In this document: positions 11,455 through 22,518 of the stretch, piece after piece
Layout of the letters: every line of letters begins with the position of its first letter
Numbering within the stretch: position 1 is the stretch's first letter
From: Helianthus annuus
Taxonomy: Eukaryota > Streptophyta > Magnoliopsida > Asterales > Asteraceae
DNA length: 64,000 nucleotides
Reading direction: 5' to 3'
NCBI RefSeq assembly: GCF_002127325.2
Contig: NC_035443.2
Location: forward strand, 147,383,915 to 147,447,914
Position numbers and translations under genes: made by a program
Notes under the pieces: generated by a model
Seen by the model: the letters and a program-made list of their open reading frames with translations, nothing else
The model's database searches: none
Told to the model about the DNA's origin: nothing

Positions 11455-11743
11455 CTAAAAAATTTTACGAGCCCTATATCGATTTGGGCCCTGAGAGGGT
11501 GCCCACCTCGACCTTGCTCAGGGTTGGCTTTGAAACCAAGTACTTGTTTAATATTTAGATGTTAAAAAAAAATGATTTATGTTTGAATCCAATACGTATA
11601 TGCACTTTGTTTGGCAATAGAAATTGTTAGAGAAAACTAATTAAGGATAAGTGGAGATAAAATTTACCAACCCTTAAAATTTATATCTAAATATATTTAA
11701 ATAGAAATGAAAAGGAAAAATCACATTGGAACTAACTAGACGA
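10961..11743. other. Noncoding stretch after the PB1-like relic
   Basis: No gene recognised. Holds short repeats around 11118-11165 (GTTAGTGATAATGATGCTAA twice), several GGGCC(C) words, and a pure (TA)n tract at 11410-11451. Confidence 0.5.
11410..11451. repeat. (TA)n microsatellite
   Basis: Uninterrupted TA dinucleotides, about 21 units. Confidence 0.95.
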
Positions 11744-12060
11744 GGGGCATGAAGAGAGGGCGTTAAGCGCCATGTAACAGCCACGTAAGCAAGAGGGCGT
11801 GGTAAAAAACAAAGGGTGGTGTTGGGCGTGGAAAAGGCCCCACCAAGTGTTTAAAAAACTAACCAATCACAAACCTCCTACCACAAACCACCAATCAACT
11901 CGCACCATATCACCAACCTAATTGCCCCCCACGCTGGTGAAGAATCCCCCGCCCCACACACAACGCCGTTGAAAACGCCAAGCACATGGTGGTTTTGTGG
12001 GCGTGGACTCGCCTCCATGCCAGATTTCCACGCCCACACCGTATGGTCTTAGGCGGGCAT
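11744..12060. mobile_element. GC-rich 317-bp insert, possible MITE
   Basis: The surrounding spacer aligns with other copies (22855-22880 and 23395-23410) in which the two flanks are adjacent, so this block is an insert. It is GC-richer than its surroundings and has GGGCGTGG and its complement CCACGCCC near opposite ends. GGCATG occurs at both edges and might be a target duplication. No clean terminal inverted repeats are visible, so the class is open. Confidence 0.4.
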
Positions 12061-12395
12061 GCATGTAGCCTCTAATGTAACCCATATTTGCCCACACCAT
12101 ACAAGTTATGCCCATCCACACACACATTGAAATTATGCCTATAACAACCATGAAATTTAAGATGATGTTCTAGGATATTTGTTCGCCAAGCCATCGCAAA
12201 CTATGTAAATTACCCAACAATAACAATGAAAAATAGGTGGAAGTTCGAGGACATTGCTGGACTCGCACACATCATTTGATGATATGTGGAGAACCCCACT
12301 TGTATATAACCTAACATATCATCCTTTGTGAAATATTAAAGGTATTTGGTTTAATACACAACCATAGTCTACGGAGATTGTGGAAAGCTTAGCAA
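12061..12395 (+). promoter_or_regulatory. Degenerate B-type upstream region
   Basis: Repeats the order seen before the B-like gene at 47130: GTTCGAGGACATTG, GGAGAACCCCACTTG, TATATAA (about 12303), then ACATATCATCCTTTGTGAA and GGTATTTGGTTTAATACAC. It now precedes a broken gene. Confidence 0.5.
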
Positions 12396-12510
12396 ACAAA
12401 GCGCAACAAGTTAGCTACCAAAAGAACAACACGAAGGGAGGAGATATGACAAAGACGAAACCTGCAACTGTTATCCCTGCAAAAAAAGAAGCTTGTTATT
12501 GAAGTGTTAG
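12396..12510 (+). pseudogene. Broken B-family small gene
   Basis: Corresponds to B genes from ACAAAGCGCAA onward, but the bases holding the ATG and first codons are deleted, an extra A in the AAAAAA run shifts the frame just before the AKKK core, and the core and C-terminus are missing. It cannot make the family protein. Confidence 0.7.
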
Positions 12511-13338
12511 TTATTTGTACACCATTGCGTCGGAATTGTGTGTTGTTTTATAGTTTTTAAACTATGTAAGAAAGTGCAGAAATTGTTTTTCATGGCTGTA
12601 ACAAATGTATGTTTTTCTGTTTCATAGTTATCAACTTATCATATGTTCATTTGAAATTTAATTATAACAATTTAGAACATTTTATTTTCTTTTAACATTT
12701 AGAAAATTGTCCTCATTTCTTTTAATTCATTTTGAAATTGAATTATAAGGTAACTTTGTAACACACAATTTTAAGGTTGTAACTTTTATTTAGTTAGGTT
12801 TGATACTATTGTAAATAGTTTTTTTTTATGCTTTAGACATATATTGAATTCCCGCCGTATCGGGCGGGGAAATTCAGTTAGCTACCAAAAGAACAACACG
12901 AAGGGAGGAGATATGACAAAGACGAAACCTGCAACTGTTATCCCTGCAAAAAAAGAAGCTTGTTATTGAAGTGTTAGTTATTTGTACACCATTGCGTCGG
13001 AATTGTGTGTTGTTTTATAGTTTTTAAACTATGTAAGAAAGTGCAGAAATTGTTTTTCATGGCTGTAACAAATGTATGTTTTTCTGTTTCATAGTTATCA
13101 ACTTATCATATGTTCATTTGAAATTGAATTATAATAATTTAGAACATTTTATTTTCTTTTAACATTTAGAAAATTGTCCTCATTTCTTTTAATTAATTTT
13201 GAAATTGAATTATAAGGTAACTTTGTAACACACAATTTTAAGGTTGTAACTTTTATTTAGTTAGGTTTGATACTATTGTAAAATGTTTTTTTATGCTTTA
13301 GACATATATTGAATTCCTGCCGTATTGGGCGGGGAAAT
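12409..13338. repeat. 467-bp tandem duplication containing part of the broken B gene
   Basis: Unit 1 is 12409-12875 and unit 2 is 12876-13338; both run from AGTTAGCTACCAAAAG through a GGGCGGGGAAATT hairpin end. They differ by only a few bases, so the duplication is recent. The second unit gives another headless pseudogene fragment (12876-12970). Confidence 0.85.
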
Positions 13339-13710
13339 TTCATGTTTGTTTTCGTGTTTCTAGACACTCATCTCCATGAATATACACACAATTGCGACAT
13401 CCTTAATTTTATTCTTTTTATTTGTTTACAATTTTAGCCGCTGCGAAGCATGAGCCCAAAAAGCTATTTTTAGATATTTAATATATGCTATATATACAGC
13501 TTCGGTACCAGTATAAGTACATTCAGAACCGGTACACGCATTCATTCTTTATAGTTTTTGAAAGATGTAAAATACGTGTAGGCATCCTTTTAGCATATCA
13601 TGATTTCATTCTTTTCGGAGTGTGAGTACCTTATCGATACCGTAATAGACAAAATCGAACTAATACCGGTGGAATTCCCGCCGCAACGCGTGAGGTAATT
13701 TAACTAGTTA
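13339..13710 (+). mobile_element. Helitron-like 3' region (copy D1)
   Basis: Ends with GAATTCCCGCCGCAACGCG, an imperfect hairpin (CCCGC/GCG-GAGG), then TTTAA and CTAG (13704-13707) followed by T. That layout, a short hairpin about 10 bp before CTRR with insertion before T, is the standard 3' end of plant Helitrons. Copies end at 41381-41384 (D2) and 55222-55225 (D3). The 5' end is not identified and no Rep/helicase gene is present. Confidence 0.4.
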
Positions 13711-13712
13711 TG

Positions 13713-14132
13713 TTTAAACAAGAGTAAATTGCCATTTTAGTCCCTAAGGTTTGGTCCAAATTGCCATTTTAGTCCAAATAGTTTTCTTCTTCTTTGGGTC
13801 TCTGACTTCTCTATTTTCTTGCCATTTTGATCACATTGCCTAACTCAGTCTAAAAATCTAGTTATAAGCAGGGGTATTTTTGGCATAACTGTTGTGTAGT
13901 GATAACAAGGGGTAGTTTACAACATAATTTATAAGCCTCATAATAATTTAATGCCAAAAATACCCCCAATTAAATTAATACCTGGTTTTTAGACTAAGTT
14001 AGGCAATGTGATCAAAATGACAAGAAAAAGAAAAAGTCAGGACCCAGAAGAGAAAAAAAAAAACTATTTGAACTAAAATGACAATTTGGACAAAAACTCA
14101 GGGACTAAAATGGCAATTTACTCTTTAAACAA
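13713..14132. mobile_element. Mutator-type MITE, 402 bp, with 9-bp target duplication
   Basis: The element spans 13722-14123. Its ends are perfect inverted repeats for at least 22 bp (GAGTAAATTGCCATTTTAG at the left) and the inverted similarity extends roughly 50 bp or more inward, with GCCATTTTAGTCC repeated inside each arm. TTTAAACAA flanks it on both sides (13713-13721, 14124-14132). The duplicates D2 (41390-41398) and D3 (55231-55239) carry a single TTTAAACAA and no insert: they are empty sites. No coding capacity; a 9-bp duplication is the Mutator superfamily size. Confidence 0.9.
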
Positions 14133-14235
14133 AGGTGATTAATTTTTTATACTTCTTACTTTGACAAAAACTTAATCTTACAACGACCAATTCTAGTTAA
14201 TGATTTTTAGCACATACCGCCAGGTACATTTAAAG

Positions 14236-14370
14236 ACCAATTATATTTTGTTTTTTATTGACAACATTTGCTCCTACTTTATTACACTAATAATCTTAAA
14301 CTAAACGTACTTGCCTAAGTTTAAACCTAGGACCTCTCCTTTAATAGGCATATGCCTCTACCAATTATAT
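14236..14370 (-). mobile_element. tRNA-related SINE-like insert (copy D1)
   Basis: A 113-bp block (14247-14359) flanked by ACCAATTATAT on both sides. On the minus strand it holds GGTAGAGGC, resembling the D-arm/A box, and CCTAGGTTTAAACTTAGG, resembling a T-arm/B box, and it ends in an A-rich tail. Copies with the same flanks are at 41509-41643 and 55350-55484, so insertion predates the segmental duplications. Caution: the A-box match overlaps the putative target duplication. Confidence 0.5.
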
Positions 14371-15168
14371 AACATCTTGGAATCTCGCATTACAAGAAAT
14401 AGCATCCAAACTACGTACTTGTTTAATTATCACATATGTAACAAGATAAAGAAAATGATGTATGTTTGAATCCAACACATAGCATTTCACTTTGCTTGCC
14501 GGTAGAAAATGTTTGGAGAAATTAATTAAAGATGAGAGGAATTATAATTTATCATTTCTAAATAAATCTATCCCAATACGTTCACACAAAAATAAAAAAA
14601 TAAAATTCACATGGGAACTAATTTGACATGCCCTTGAACCATGTAGCCTCTAACGTGACCCACATTAGCCCACATCCACCACACAACAAAAAAATAAATA
14701 AAGAAAAAAAGAAACCTCAACTCTTTGCCATTTCATTTTGAAAAAATAATACTTTCTTAGAAAATTTGTAGGAATTTCCAAAAACAAAAATCTTTTATCA
14801 GAAAATTACATCGGAAAATTTGCATTTTTCTAGTAGTTGTTGTTTATAGCCTATAATGTAACACACGTTAGCACACACCCATGCACACCCATCTTTATAC
14901 AATTGAAGTTCTACCTACATCAACCCTGACATCTTTATACAATTGAAGTTCTACCTACATCAACCATGAAATTTATGATAAAGTTCCTCGATAATGAAAG
15001 ATAAGTGCTCTCACACAACAATCATCAATATCTGAAACTTGAAAATCAAATACTAAGAAACACACAAACTATGTAAATTACCAAACAAAAACAATGAAAA
15101 TTGTGTGCAAGTTCGAGGACATTGGTGGACTCGCACATATCGTTTGTGGAGATGTGGGAACTCTACTA
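14371..15168 (+). promoter_or_regulatory. Upstream region of small gene A2 (copy D1)
   Basis: Spacer and promoter-proximal block homologous to 41644-42440 and 55485-56287. A 40-bp unit is tandemly doubled at 14891-14930 and 14931-14970 in this copy and in the others. At 15112-15168 the conserved module (GTTCGAGGACATTGGTGGAC, TTTGTGGAGATGTGGGAAC) ends where the LARD element is inserted. Confidence 0.6.
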
Positions 15169-15173
15169 CTTCT

Positions 15174-17398
15174 TGTAGGACCGTGTTTGGGGACTGAAAC
15201 CGTGATTCGTGTGAGATCGGTTCAAGACGGGAGAGATTAGAGATGGATAAAGAAACAACTTTGTATTAATCCGGTAGTATAACATTACAAATCGGCCCGA
15301 TTATATGATAACCGAACTAATACCAAAGGAGTATACATCCGGGGAGAGACCAAGTGGTGATCTCTCCCCCACACAATGAAGCTCACAGGGAACTCTCAAA
15401 TGACCTCCCCTTCTCTCTAGTGCAAATGAAAGACAAAGGTGGTATTTATACCCACACCCATTTCACTTGCACACACACACGGTCAAACACATTACCCTCT
15501 CGTTTGACCACTTCAAACGAGCGGGTCAAAACACATTCGTTTGACCGTTTCACTAATTGTTACATATTCAACGTAAAATAAAATCTAATCTATTCGACAA
15601 GCATCGGACACAAAATCTGCATCAACAAATTCCCCCTTGTCCGTTGCTGTCGAATGCTGAAAATGCAACTGCAATCGATCTTCAGTCAAGTATTTATCTT
15701 CTATGTGTCAACATATTCCCCCTTGACCGATGATCCAGGTAAGTAGTATCTTGATGCTCCTTGTAAAACATTTCCCCCTTAAAGTACGCGTATCCGTGTT
15801 GGGTGTTGTGCAATTTCCTCAATTGACCGATCTTCCGCTGATCTTCCAATACTCCAACCGGCATTTGATAAGGGTTCCAATCTTTAAGAACTGCATCAAG
15901 TCTTGATATGTCATAAGACCTTTATTTCATTCAAGCATACTACATTGATAGAGATTTCTGGTGAACTGTCTTCTGTAAACCCTCTTTGTGGAATTGACCA
16001 AGTAATGCACTTTAATCTTCAGCATCAACACTCAGGAAAGTCAGCTAGACCAAGTGTATCCCTTGCAAGCTCAACCAACATGCTTAGTTGAACTACATCC
16101 AGATCTCATTGTCTCGCCTTTGTGAAGTTGACCCCGTAATGCACTATGGATCTTCAGCATCAGTACTCAGGAAGTCAGCTAGACCAAGTACATCGTTTGC
16201 AAACTCAACGAATTGAGTTACCCCCAGATCCCTGTAAAATCCCAAAGAAACATCAAACCCAAAACCGAATCCTGCAGGTCTTCAGTCTTGAACTATCAGC
16301 TTTCATAAAGATTCCCCAGGTCTTCAGTGAACAGCGCTTTTGTAACTACTGTAGACTTTAGAAACCTGTATTTTTCCGTGCAAAACCCTTCACGCTGGCC
16401 GGAGAATTAATTAAAATCCTCAAATATGTGTATGTACAAAACAGTCCACGCCGAACCGTTTGTATCACTAGAAAATCACAAAATCTACCACCTGTGATTG
16501 CGTTTAGAAATTTACCGAAGAAATTCAACATTTGAAAAATTTTTATCCCCCCATTTCTTTGGTAAAATCTCTAAACCTTAACAGATTCTCTCCACTTCAA
16601 AGAAACTGTCATCAAATGTTCACCAATTCCCTCCACTGAGCGGAACTGTCGTCAATCTTCATTGAATGTTCTCGGTTCCGAAAAATCACGAAAACGACTT
16701 TCTTCTTTGCATATTCTTGTTGAATAAGAACGTCCCCTAGTACCCCGTAGGATCCGACTTGTATCCCTCCAAAGACTTTGTGAACTCGTTAGGACTGGTA
16801 TTGACATTCTAGGTTCATTCATTCGTTACCAAATGCGAGAATATGACAATAAACAAAAAGATTTCTTCGTTGCATATTCTAGTTGATAAAGAAAGTTCGC
16901 CTAGTACCCCATAGGATCCGACTTGTATCCCTCCAAAGACTTTGTGAACTCGTTAGGATCGGTATTGACATTCCAGGTTCATACGTTCATTTTCAAATGC
17001 GAGAATATGACAATAAACAAAATGCTTTCAAACATTTACGAATAACCGATAACACTCATAAACATTGACGTGCGGAAGTGAACGTACTGTTCTTGTTTTT
17101 TGCCCATAGTAGTCAAGTCACCAAATTTGACGTTTGCATCGGTAACCGTGACTACCCCACATTTTTCAAAAATATCATCTGTTTTCATCATCCTAAAGTG
17201 ATTCCGCGCGCTCCCGAACTTGTACGAATTTTGTCGTCGACATTTAGAGGCGCGGTTCAAATCAACTTTGCTAACACCCGACCCCACTTTGCCACTCACA
17301 AATAAGGACGGGTCCACGACTCCATGTCTCATTTAACACATTTGTTCCAATGGAGCCCATCTTTAATCATTTGCCCATAATTAATTGGCCAATCAAAT

Positions 17399-17448
<50 letters not shown>

Positions 17449-18977
17449 CTGTTATGTCACTCCTTATCATTCACAAAAAATAACCTACTCCAAATAACTC
17501 CACAAATAATAAGCCCATGAAGAATATGGCTGGTATTTCGTGAAGATAATCCCACACACTCTAGTAGGAATATGGCTGGACTCCACAAATAATAAGTTAA
17601 GTCCACTAAGAACCAATAACCTTTTAACAGCCCAGCAAAGAAAATAGGCCCAATCTTGTGAACAAATAAGCATATGTGGGTCCAACAGAAAGGAAACCTA
17701 GCTGCAACACATAATTCTGTCGACAGCAACATGGTACAGCCGCTCTTATCATCTTCCTCAGCCAACAACCCAGCTGTAAAAATTATCCCAGCCGCTAACA
17801 TCACCTTCTTCTTTCTCATCGATACCAGCTGAAACCCCTTTCTTCTTCGATGAACAATCAACAGCGGCCACCATCTATTTTGTACAGAGACCACCTCGTT
17901 AATTTCATATCTCGGAAGGCATTATCATCGCCGTAAGACATCATCATCTTCTTCGATACCCAATAAGCAACAGCTGAAAGACTTGGGGAGCCGACGACAC
18001 AACTTCGATGAAACACAAGAGACGACGAAACTGATTTCTTAATGTTGGCCGACGAAACAGATCTCTGTTCGACGAAACAGATTAAAAGTGTGTTGAACGA
18101 CGAAACGGATCTTGAATTCTTGTTGACGAAACAGGATGATGTCTGAAGTCGACGAAACAGGATCTGTTTCGCCGAAGGATTTCGTTTCGTCATGGGAAGT
18201 GGGGTTTCGTCGGAAACCCTAAAATTTCTTTAACAGCCGCCAAGAACATCAAGAACAGAGCCACTGTTTATTCTGCAGATCTGACCAGAAATGCCTAAAA
18301 AATGATAAGGGATGATGAAAACTTCTTAAACTTGGTGTGAAACATGAAACCCAACACTCGCACATGTTCTGTTTCATCTAGACCCGAATATTTCGGTCCA
18401 GATCTGGGTTTTTCTCATTTTCACCCAACTTTACATCTTGAACAAAAATCACAGATCTAGAGCACATGTGACTTAGTAAACGGTTAAATTTACTAAATCG
18501 GGCACCATGGCTCTCATACCAATTGTAGGACCGTGTTTGGGGACCGAAACCGTGATTCGTGTGAGATCGGTTCAAGACGGGAGAGATTAGAGATGGATAA
18601 ACAAACAACTTTGTATTAATCCGGTAGTATAACATTACAAATCGGCCTGATTATATGATAACCGAACTAATACCAAAGGAGTATACATCCGGGGAGAGAC
18701 CAAGTGGTGATCTCTCCCCCACACAATGAAGCTCACAGAGAACTCTCAAATGAGCTCCCCTTCTCTCTAGTGCAAATGAAAGACAAGGGTGGTATTTATA
18801 CCCACACCCATTTCACTTGCACACACACACGGTCAAACACATTACCCTCTCGTTTGACCACTTCAAACGAGCGGGTCAAAACACATTCGTTTGACCGTTT
18901 CACTAACTGTTACATATTCAACGTAAAATAAAATCTAATCTATTCGACAAGCATCGGACACAAAATCTGCATCAACA
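15174..18977 (-). mobile_element. Non-autonomous LTR element (LARD type), 3.8 kb
   Basis: LTRs at 18524-18977 (5', minus strand) and 15174-15627 (3') are both 454 bp, start TGTTGATGCAG and end GGTCCTACA. Target duplication CTTCT at 15169-15173 and 18978-18982 is perfect. A tRNA-Met-like primer site (TGGTATGAGAGCC, one mismatch to the usual form) lies at 18522-18510 and a polypurine tract AAGGGGGAATT at 15638-15628. By eye the LTRs differ at about 7 of 454 sites (1.5%). The internal 2.9 kb (15639-18509) carries no recognisable gag or pol and no long ORF; it holds a (TA)n tract at 17402-17446 and a near-duplicate pair of about 120 bp around 16700-16850 and 16880-17030. It must depend on another element for movement. 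Confidence 0.85.
17402..17446. repeat. (TA)n microsatellite inside the LARD element
   Basis: About 22 uninterrupted TA units. Confidence 0.95.
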
Positions 18978-18981
18978 CTTC

Positions 18982-19170
18982 TATATAAACACGACTAACA
19001 TATCATCCTTTGTGAATTGCAAAGGTTATTTGGTTTGATACAAAGCAATAGAGTAGTCTGTGGTGATCGGGGAAAAGCTTTGCAAAAGAAAATAGCAGTG
19101 GCAGATAACAAGCAAAGCTACAATAAAACAAACACGAAGGAAGGAGGGACGTCAAAGGTGAAACCTAGCA
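18982..19170 (+). pseudogene. Small gene A2: TATA box kept, start lost, 3' half missing
   Basis: TATATAAA at 18982-18989 sits 4 bp after the LARD LTR, followed by the normal A leader. At 19098 the start codon is GTG instead of ATG, and after NKQSYNKTNTKEGG...KVKP the sequence jumps at about 19170 to an upstream block (AGCACACACCCATGC) that belongs about 400 bp before an A gene. This is the junction of a tandem duplication that recreated a full promoter and a complete gene (A3) just downstream. The copy lacks the AKKK core. Confidence 0.8.
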
Positions 19171-19585
19171 CACACCCATGCACACCCATCTTTATACAAT
19201 TGAAGTTCTACCTACATCAACCATGACATCTTTATACAATTGAAGTTCTACCTACATCAACCATGAAATTTATGATAAAGTTCCAGGATAATGAAAGGTA
19301 AGTGCTCTCACACAACAATCATCAATATCTGAAACTTGAAAATCAAATACTAAGAAACACACAAACTATGTAAATTACCAAACAACAACAATGATAATTA
19401 TGTGCAAGTTCGAGGACATTGGTGGACTCGCACAGATCATTTGTGGAGATGTGGGAACTCTACTACTTCTATATAAACACGACTAACATATCATCCTTTG
19501 TGAATTGCAAAGGTTATTTGGTTTGATACAAAGCAATAGAATAGTCTGTGGTGATCGGGGAAAAGCTTTGCAAAAGAAAATAGCA
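19171..19585 (+). promoter_or_regulatory. Promoter and leader of small gene A3
   Basis: Contains the doubled 40-bp unit, GTTCGAGGACATTGGTGGAC near 19408, TTTGTGGAGATGTGGGAAC near 19440, TATATAAA near 19470 and the conserved leader. Complete relative to D2 and D3. Confidence 0.65.
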
Positions 19586-19762
19586 ATGGCAGATAACAAG
19601 CAAAGCTACAATAAAACAAACACGAAAGAAGGAGGGACGTCAAAGGTGAAACCTGCATCCGTTATCCCTGCCAAAAAGAAGTATGTTTCTACAAGGATGG
19701 GTGAGTTTGTGGCAGGTTCCGTCACAAAAATGGTTAATAATGTGAAGGATAAAAAAAGATAA
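19586..19762 (+). CDS. Small lysine-rich protein A3 (58 aa), unknown function
   Basis: Starts MADNKQSYNKTNTKEGG, core AKKKYVSTRMGEFVAGS, ends NNVKDKKR. Compared with A1 it has N8 and a TN insertion near residue 11, R for W in the core, and a 7-A run that ends the frame at KKR without the KINP tail. A longer in-frame extension upstream exists but begins in the leader and is not conserved as protein. No recognised domain, signal peptide or cysteine. It heads cassette 1, followed on the same strand by B1 and C1. Confidence 0.6.
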   Translation: MADNKQSYNKTNTKEGGTSKVKPASVIPAKKKYVSTRMGEFVAGSVTKMVNNVKDKKR

Positions 19763-19802
19763 AAATCCCAGGGAACATCCTGTTGATTAAAATGCTAGTT
19801 AT

Positions 19803-19804
19803 GA

Positions 19805-19844
<40 letters not shown>

Positions 19845-19846
19845 TG
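19803..19846. repeat. (TG)n(TA)n microsatellite after A3
   Basis: Same location relative to the stop codon as in the other A genes. Confidence 0.9.
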
Positions 19847-21124
19847 TAAACTATGTAATGGAGTTTATTAATTGTGTCCTGTTTCTGTAGCAAAAGTATG
19901 TTTCTGTTGTTCTTAGTTACGATATGTTTAAATGTATGAAATTAAATTCTTATGATTTGAGACATCTTATATTCTTTTAACGTTGAAAAAAAGTTGTACT
20001 CCTAGAAAAGACTTAATTATCTAAACCCATTAACCAACAACTGTGAATAATATATGTCCAATTTAAAGTATATATATTTTTTTCAGTAGCAAAAGTTTGT
20101 TTTTCAGTGTCTCATTTTTATTATTCAATATTATGAGACTGCTTATGGTTTAAGACATTTTGTGATCTTTAATTAAAAAATATTTACTCATAGAATAAGC
20201 ATATAGAATAAGCATATAATGACGTACTAGGACGTAAATCAAGAAAGAAAGAGTTAATTAATAACAAAAGGGGAAGAGTACCATATGATGAAATCCATAA
20301 ATCATGCAATTATAATATTGTAATGTGTCATGTGCGGAGTGTTAAACAGGTTTTAAAGTTCATAAACATAATCCTACAGCGACCAATTTTTAGTATTTTA
20401 TTAACGATTTTTTACAGAGAGAGCTTTGAAAACAAATTATGTGGTATCTTGGAATCTTGCATTATAGCACCAAATTAACCATGTACTTGTTTGATATTCA
20501 CATGTTAAAATAATGATTTATATTTGAATCCAACATGTAGTAGTGCACTTTGTTTGGCCATATAAATTGTTTGAGGAAACTAATTAAGGATAAGAGGAAT
20601 TAAAATATATCAGCCCTTAAAAAATCCATCTCGATCAATATATTTGCATAGAAAGGAAAACAAAATTCACATGGGAACTAATTAGAGGAGCATTAGCCCT
20701 ACAACCATGTAGACTTTAATTTAACCCACAGTAGCCCACACCAATTGATTGCCATTTGATACTAGTTTTGCCCATTCACCCACACATTGAAATTAGGCCT
20801 ACAACATCCATGAAGTTTTAGATTAAGTTCTAGGATATTGATGATAAGTGTTCCCACACAACACTCCTTGATGGTTGAAACTTTAAAAAATCAAATACTT
20901 AGAAACACCAAGACACCACAAAGTATATAAATTACTCTAGCAACAAGTATGAAAAATATGTGTAACTTCGAGGACAATGGCTTACTCACATCATTTGCGG
21001 AGATATGGGGAACTCTATCTCTATTTATATAACATATCATCCTTGGTGAATTGCTAAGGTTATTTGGTTTGATACACAAAGACTCTAAGGTGACTGGGAA
21101 AAGCTTGGCAAAAGAATATATCAA
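19847..21124 (+). promoter_or_regulatory. A3-B1 spacer and B1 promoter
   Basis: About 1.1 kb of spacer without a gene, then the B-type promoter: CTTCGAGGACAATGG near 20968, CACATCATTTGCGGAGATATG near 20987, a TTTATATAA box at 21024-21032, ACATATCATCCTTGGTGAATTGC and a leader matching that of the A genes. Confidence 0.55.
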
Positions 21125-21313
21125 ATGGCAGACAAAGCGCAAAAAGATAGTTACAAGAAAAACACGAAGGGAGAAGGAACAGCAAAATCCAAACCTGCAA
21201 CCGTTATCCCTGCAAAAAAGAAGCATGTTTCAACCATGATGGGTGAGTTTGTGGTAGGTTCTGTCTCCAAAGTGGGTAAAAATATAAAGAATAAAAATAA
21301 GATAAATCCTTAG
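21125..21313 (+). CDS. Small lysine-rich protein B1 (62 aa), unknown function
   Basis: Starts MADKAQKDSYKKNTKGEG, core PAKKKHVSTMMGEFVVGS, ends NKNKINP. Clearly paralogous to the A proteins along the whole length (MADxxQ.SY.KNTK..GT.K.KPA.VIPAKKK). Highly basic, no signal peptide, no cysteine. The ATG at 21125 matches the start in B2, B3 and the A genes. Function not recognised; the basic N-terminal half and C-terminal helix could suit binding to nucleic acid or acidic membranes, but that is only a guess from composition. Confidence 0.6.
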   Translation: MADKAQKDSYKKNTKGEGTAKSKPATVIPAKKKHVSTMMGEFVVGSVSKVGKNIKNKNKINP

Positions 21314-21559
21314 CAACGGGGTTTACGTTGATTGAAGTGCTATATAGTTACTGTGTATTGTGTGTTATACTGTTATGTATCTTTTAGCTTATAACTATGT
21401 AATACAGTGTATAAAAAACTTCCTGCTACTGTAAATAAAAAGTATGTTTTTAGTGTTTCATACTTACCAAATTGAATTCTTATGATCATTTAAGACATTA
21501 TATGTTCTTTCACATTAATAGACATTTGTCACTTGAAAAAACAAATAATAATAGTAGGT

Positions 21560-21748
21560 TTGTATTGGTTCCAGTTTGAAGACCACGGCTTACACACGTG
21601 ATATAGGAGGTGTGGGAAACTCTACCAGTATATATATATATATTAGAGCGCATAATCGTTTCAGAATTGTATTAAGTGTTTGGTTTCAAATAGAACATTT
21701 ATAATTGTTAGTTGTATTTGGAGAAAGGTTTTGTAAAAAACTAAATCA
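21560..21748 (+). promoter_or_regulatory. Promoter and leader of small gene C1
   Basis: A diverged version of the module: GTTTGAAGACCACGG, GATATAGGAGGTGTGGGAAA, a TATATATATATA box near 21630, then a leader with TTTGGTTTCAAAT. The stretch 21314-21560 between B1 and this promoter has no gene. Confidence 0.45.
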
Positions 21749-21901
21749 ATGGGAGGAGGGTCAACTGATGCTAAAGCTGCAACAGTTTTGCAGGCAAAAA
21801 AGAAGCTTGTTTCGATAAGAATGGCCGAGTATATGGCAGGCTCTTTCACCCAAGTGGCTAAAACTATGAACAACAACTATAAGATAAATTCCAAGGAATA
21901 G
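21749..21901 (+). CDS. Small lysine-rich protein C1 (50 aa), unknown function
   Basis: Starts MGGGSTDAKAATVLQ, core AKKKLVSIRMAEYMAGS, ends NNYKINSKE. It shares the core layout (AKKKxVSxxMxE..xGS.T.VAK) and the KIN tail with the B proteins but lacks their SYKKNTKG N-terminus. Three near-identical copies (C1-C3) keep exactly the same 51-codon frame, which argues for a real gene although it is short. No recognised domain. Confidence 0.55.
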   Translation: MGGGSTDAKAATVLQAKKKLVSIRMAEYMAGSFTQVAKTMNNNYKINSKE

Positions 21902-22067
21902 GGTTCAATTTGATCGATCAAGTGCTTGCAGCTAGTAGTATGTTTTGATTGCCCTAATAAAAAGAGACACAAGTGTTAAATGTTTGACAATAGAAAGAAT
22001 TACTCATTATATCTCAAGTATATAGACTAAAACGTAAAGAAAAAAAGAGGTGAATCATGGAAGGGTG
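21902..22067. other. 3' flank of C1
   Basis: AT-rich spacer matching 44908-45075 and, up to the break at 58817, cassette 3. No gene seen. Confidence 0.5.
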
Positions 22068-22518
22068 AAGAGTATTGATGTTTTAAACTAAATATAGGTA
22101 TAGGGGTCGTTCTGTAATTAGTAGTTAGTTAGTTTTATGTTGTAATTAGATTAGTTAGAAAGTACGAGGACTAGATGCGACAAGATGAAAGTTTGAAACC
22201 TAGAAACTAAAGGGATGGACATCTCTCTGGTCGCACCCCGTCAGTTTGGCGGCAAACATCACAGGAACAAAGAGACGTGATTTTTCACAAGGAGACACAC
22301 CTCTTCAAGTTCAATCTCAACCACAAGTTCAAGAGTCGCAACCGTTCGTGAAGAGATATGTCTCTACAATCACATCTATTCGCATAGTATATATAGGGTT
22401 CATGTATGTCAATTAAAAACGATCACTTTTTCATTCAATACAAGCAAGTTTATTGTTCTTGATTCTAAATTCTTTATATTCTAACCTGTGATTCGCATGT
22501 TCGATTACCTACAAAGAG
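22068..22518. mobile_element. Probable solo LTR, 441 bp, with 5-bp target duplication
   Basis: AAGAG occurs at 22068-22072 and 22514-22518; cassette 2 (about 45070-45082) lacks everything between. The insert (22073-22513) starts TATTGATG and ends ACCTACA, with a TATATATAGGG box near 22390 and an A-rich 3' part, as in an LTR. The first three bases do not fit TG...CA, so the exact left border is uncertain. Confidence 0.6.

Noticed and set aside
15354..15581. 75-residue frame repeated at 18704-18931
   Set aside because: Both copies are the same position of the two LARD LTRs; duplicated because the LTR is, with no coding feature.
17457..17894. 145-residue frame on the minus strand in the LARD element
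   Set aside because: No recognised domain, not supported by a second copy, in an element without other coding sequence.
20891..21226. Minus-strand frames opposite the B genes (also 44033-44239, 57873-58079)
   Set aside because: They are conserved only because they lie opposite conserved B genes and promoters; the hydrophobic look comes from the complement of Lys codons.
21661..21876. Minus-strand 71-residue frame opposite C1 (also 44667, 58535)
   Set aside because: Antisense of the C gene. The plus frame shares its core with A and B; the minus frame shares nothing.
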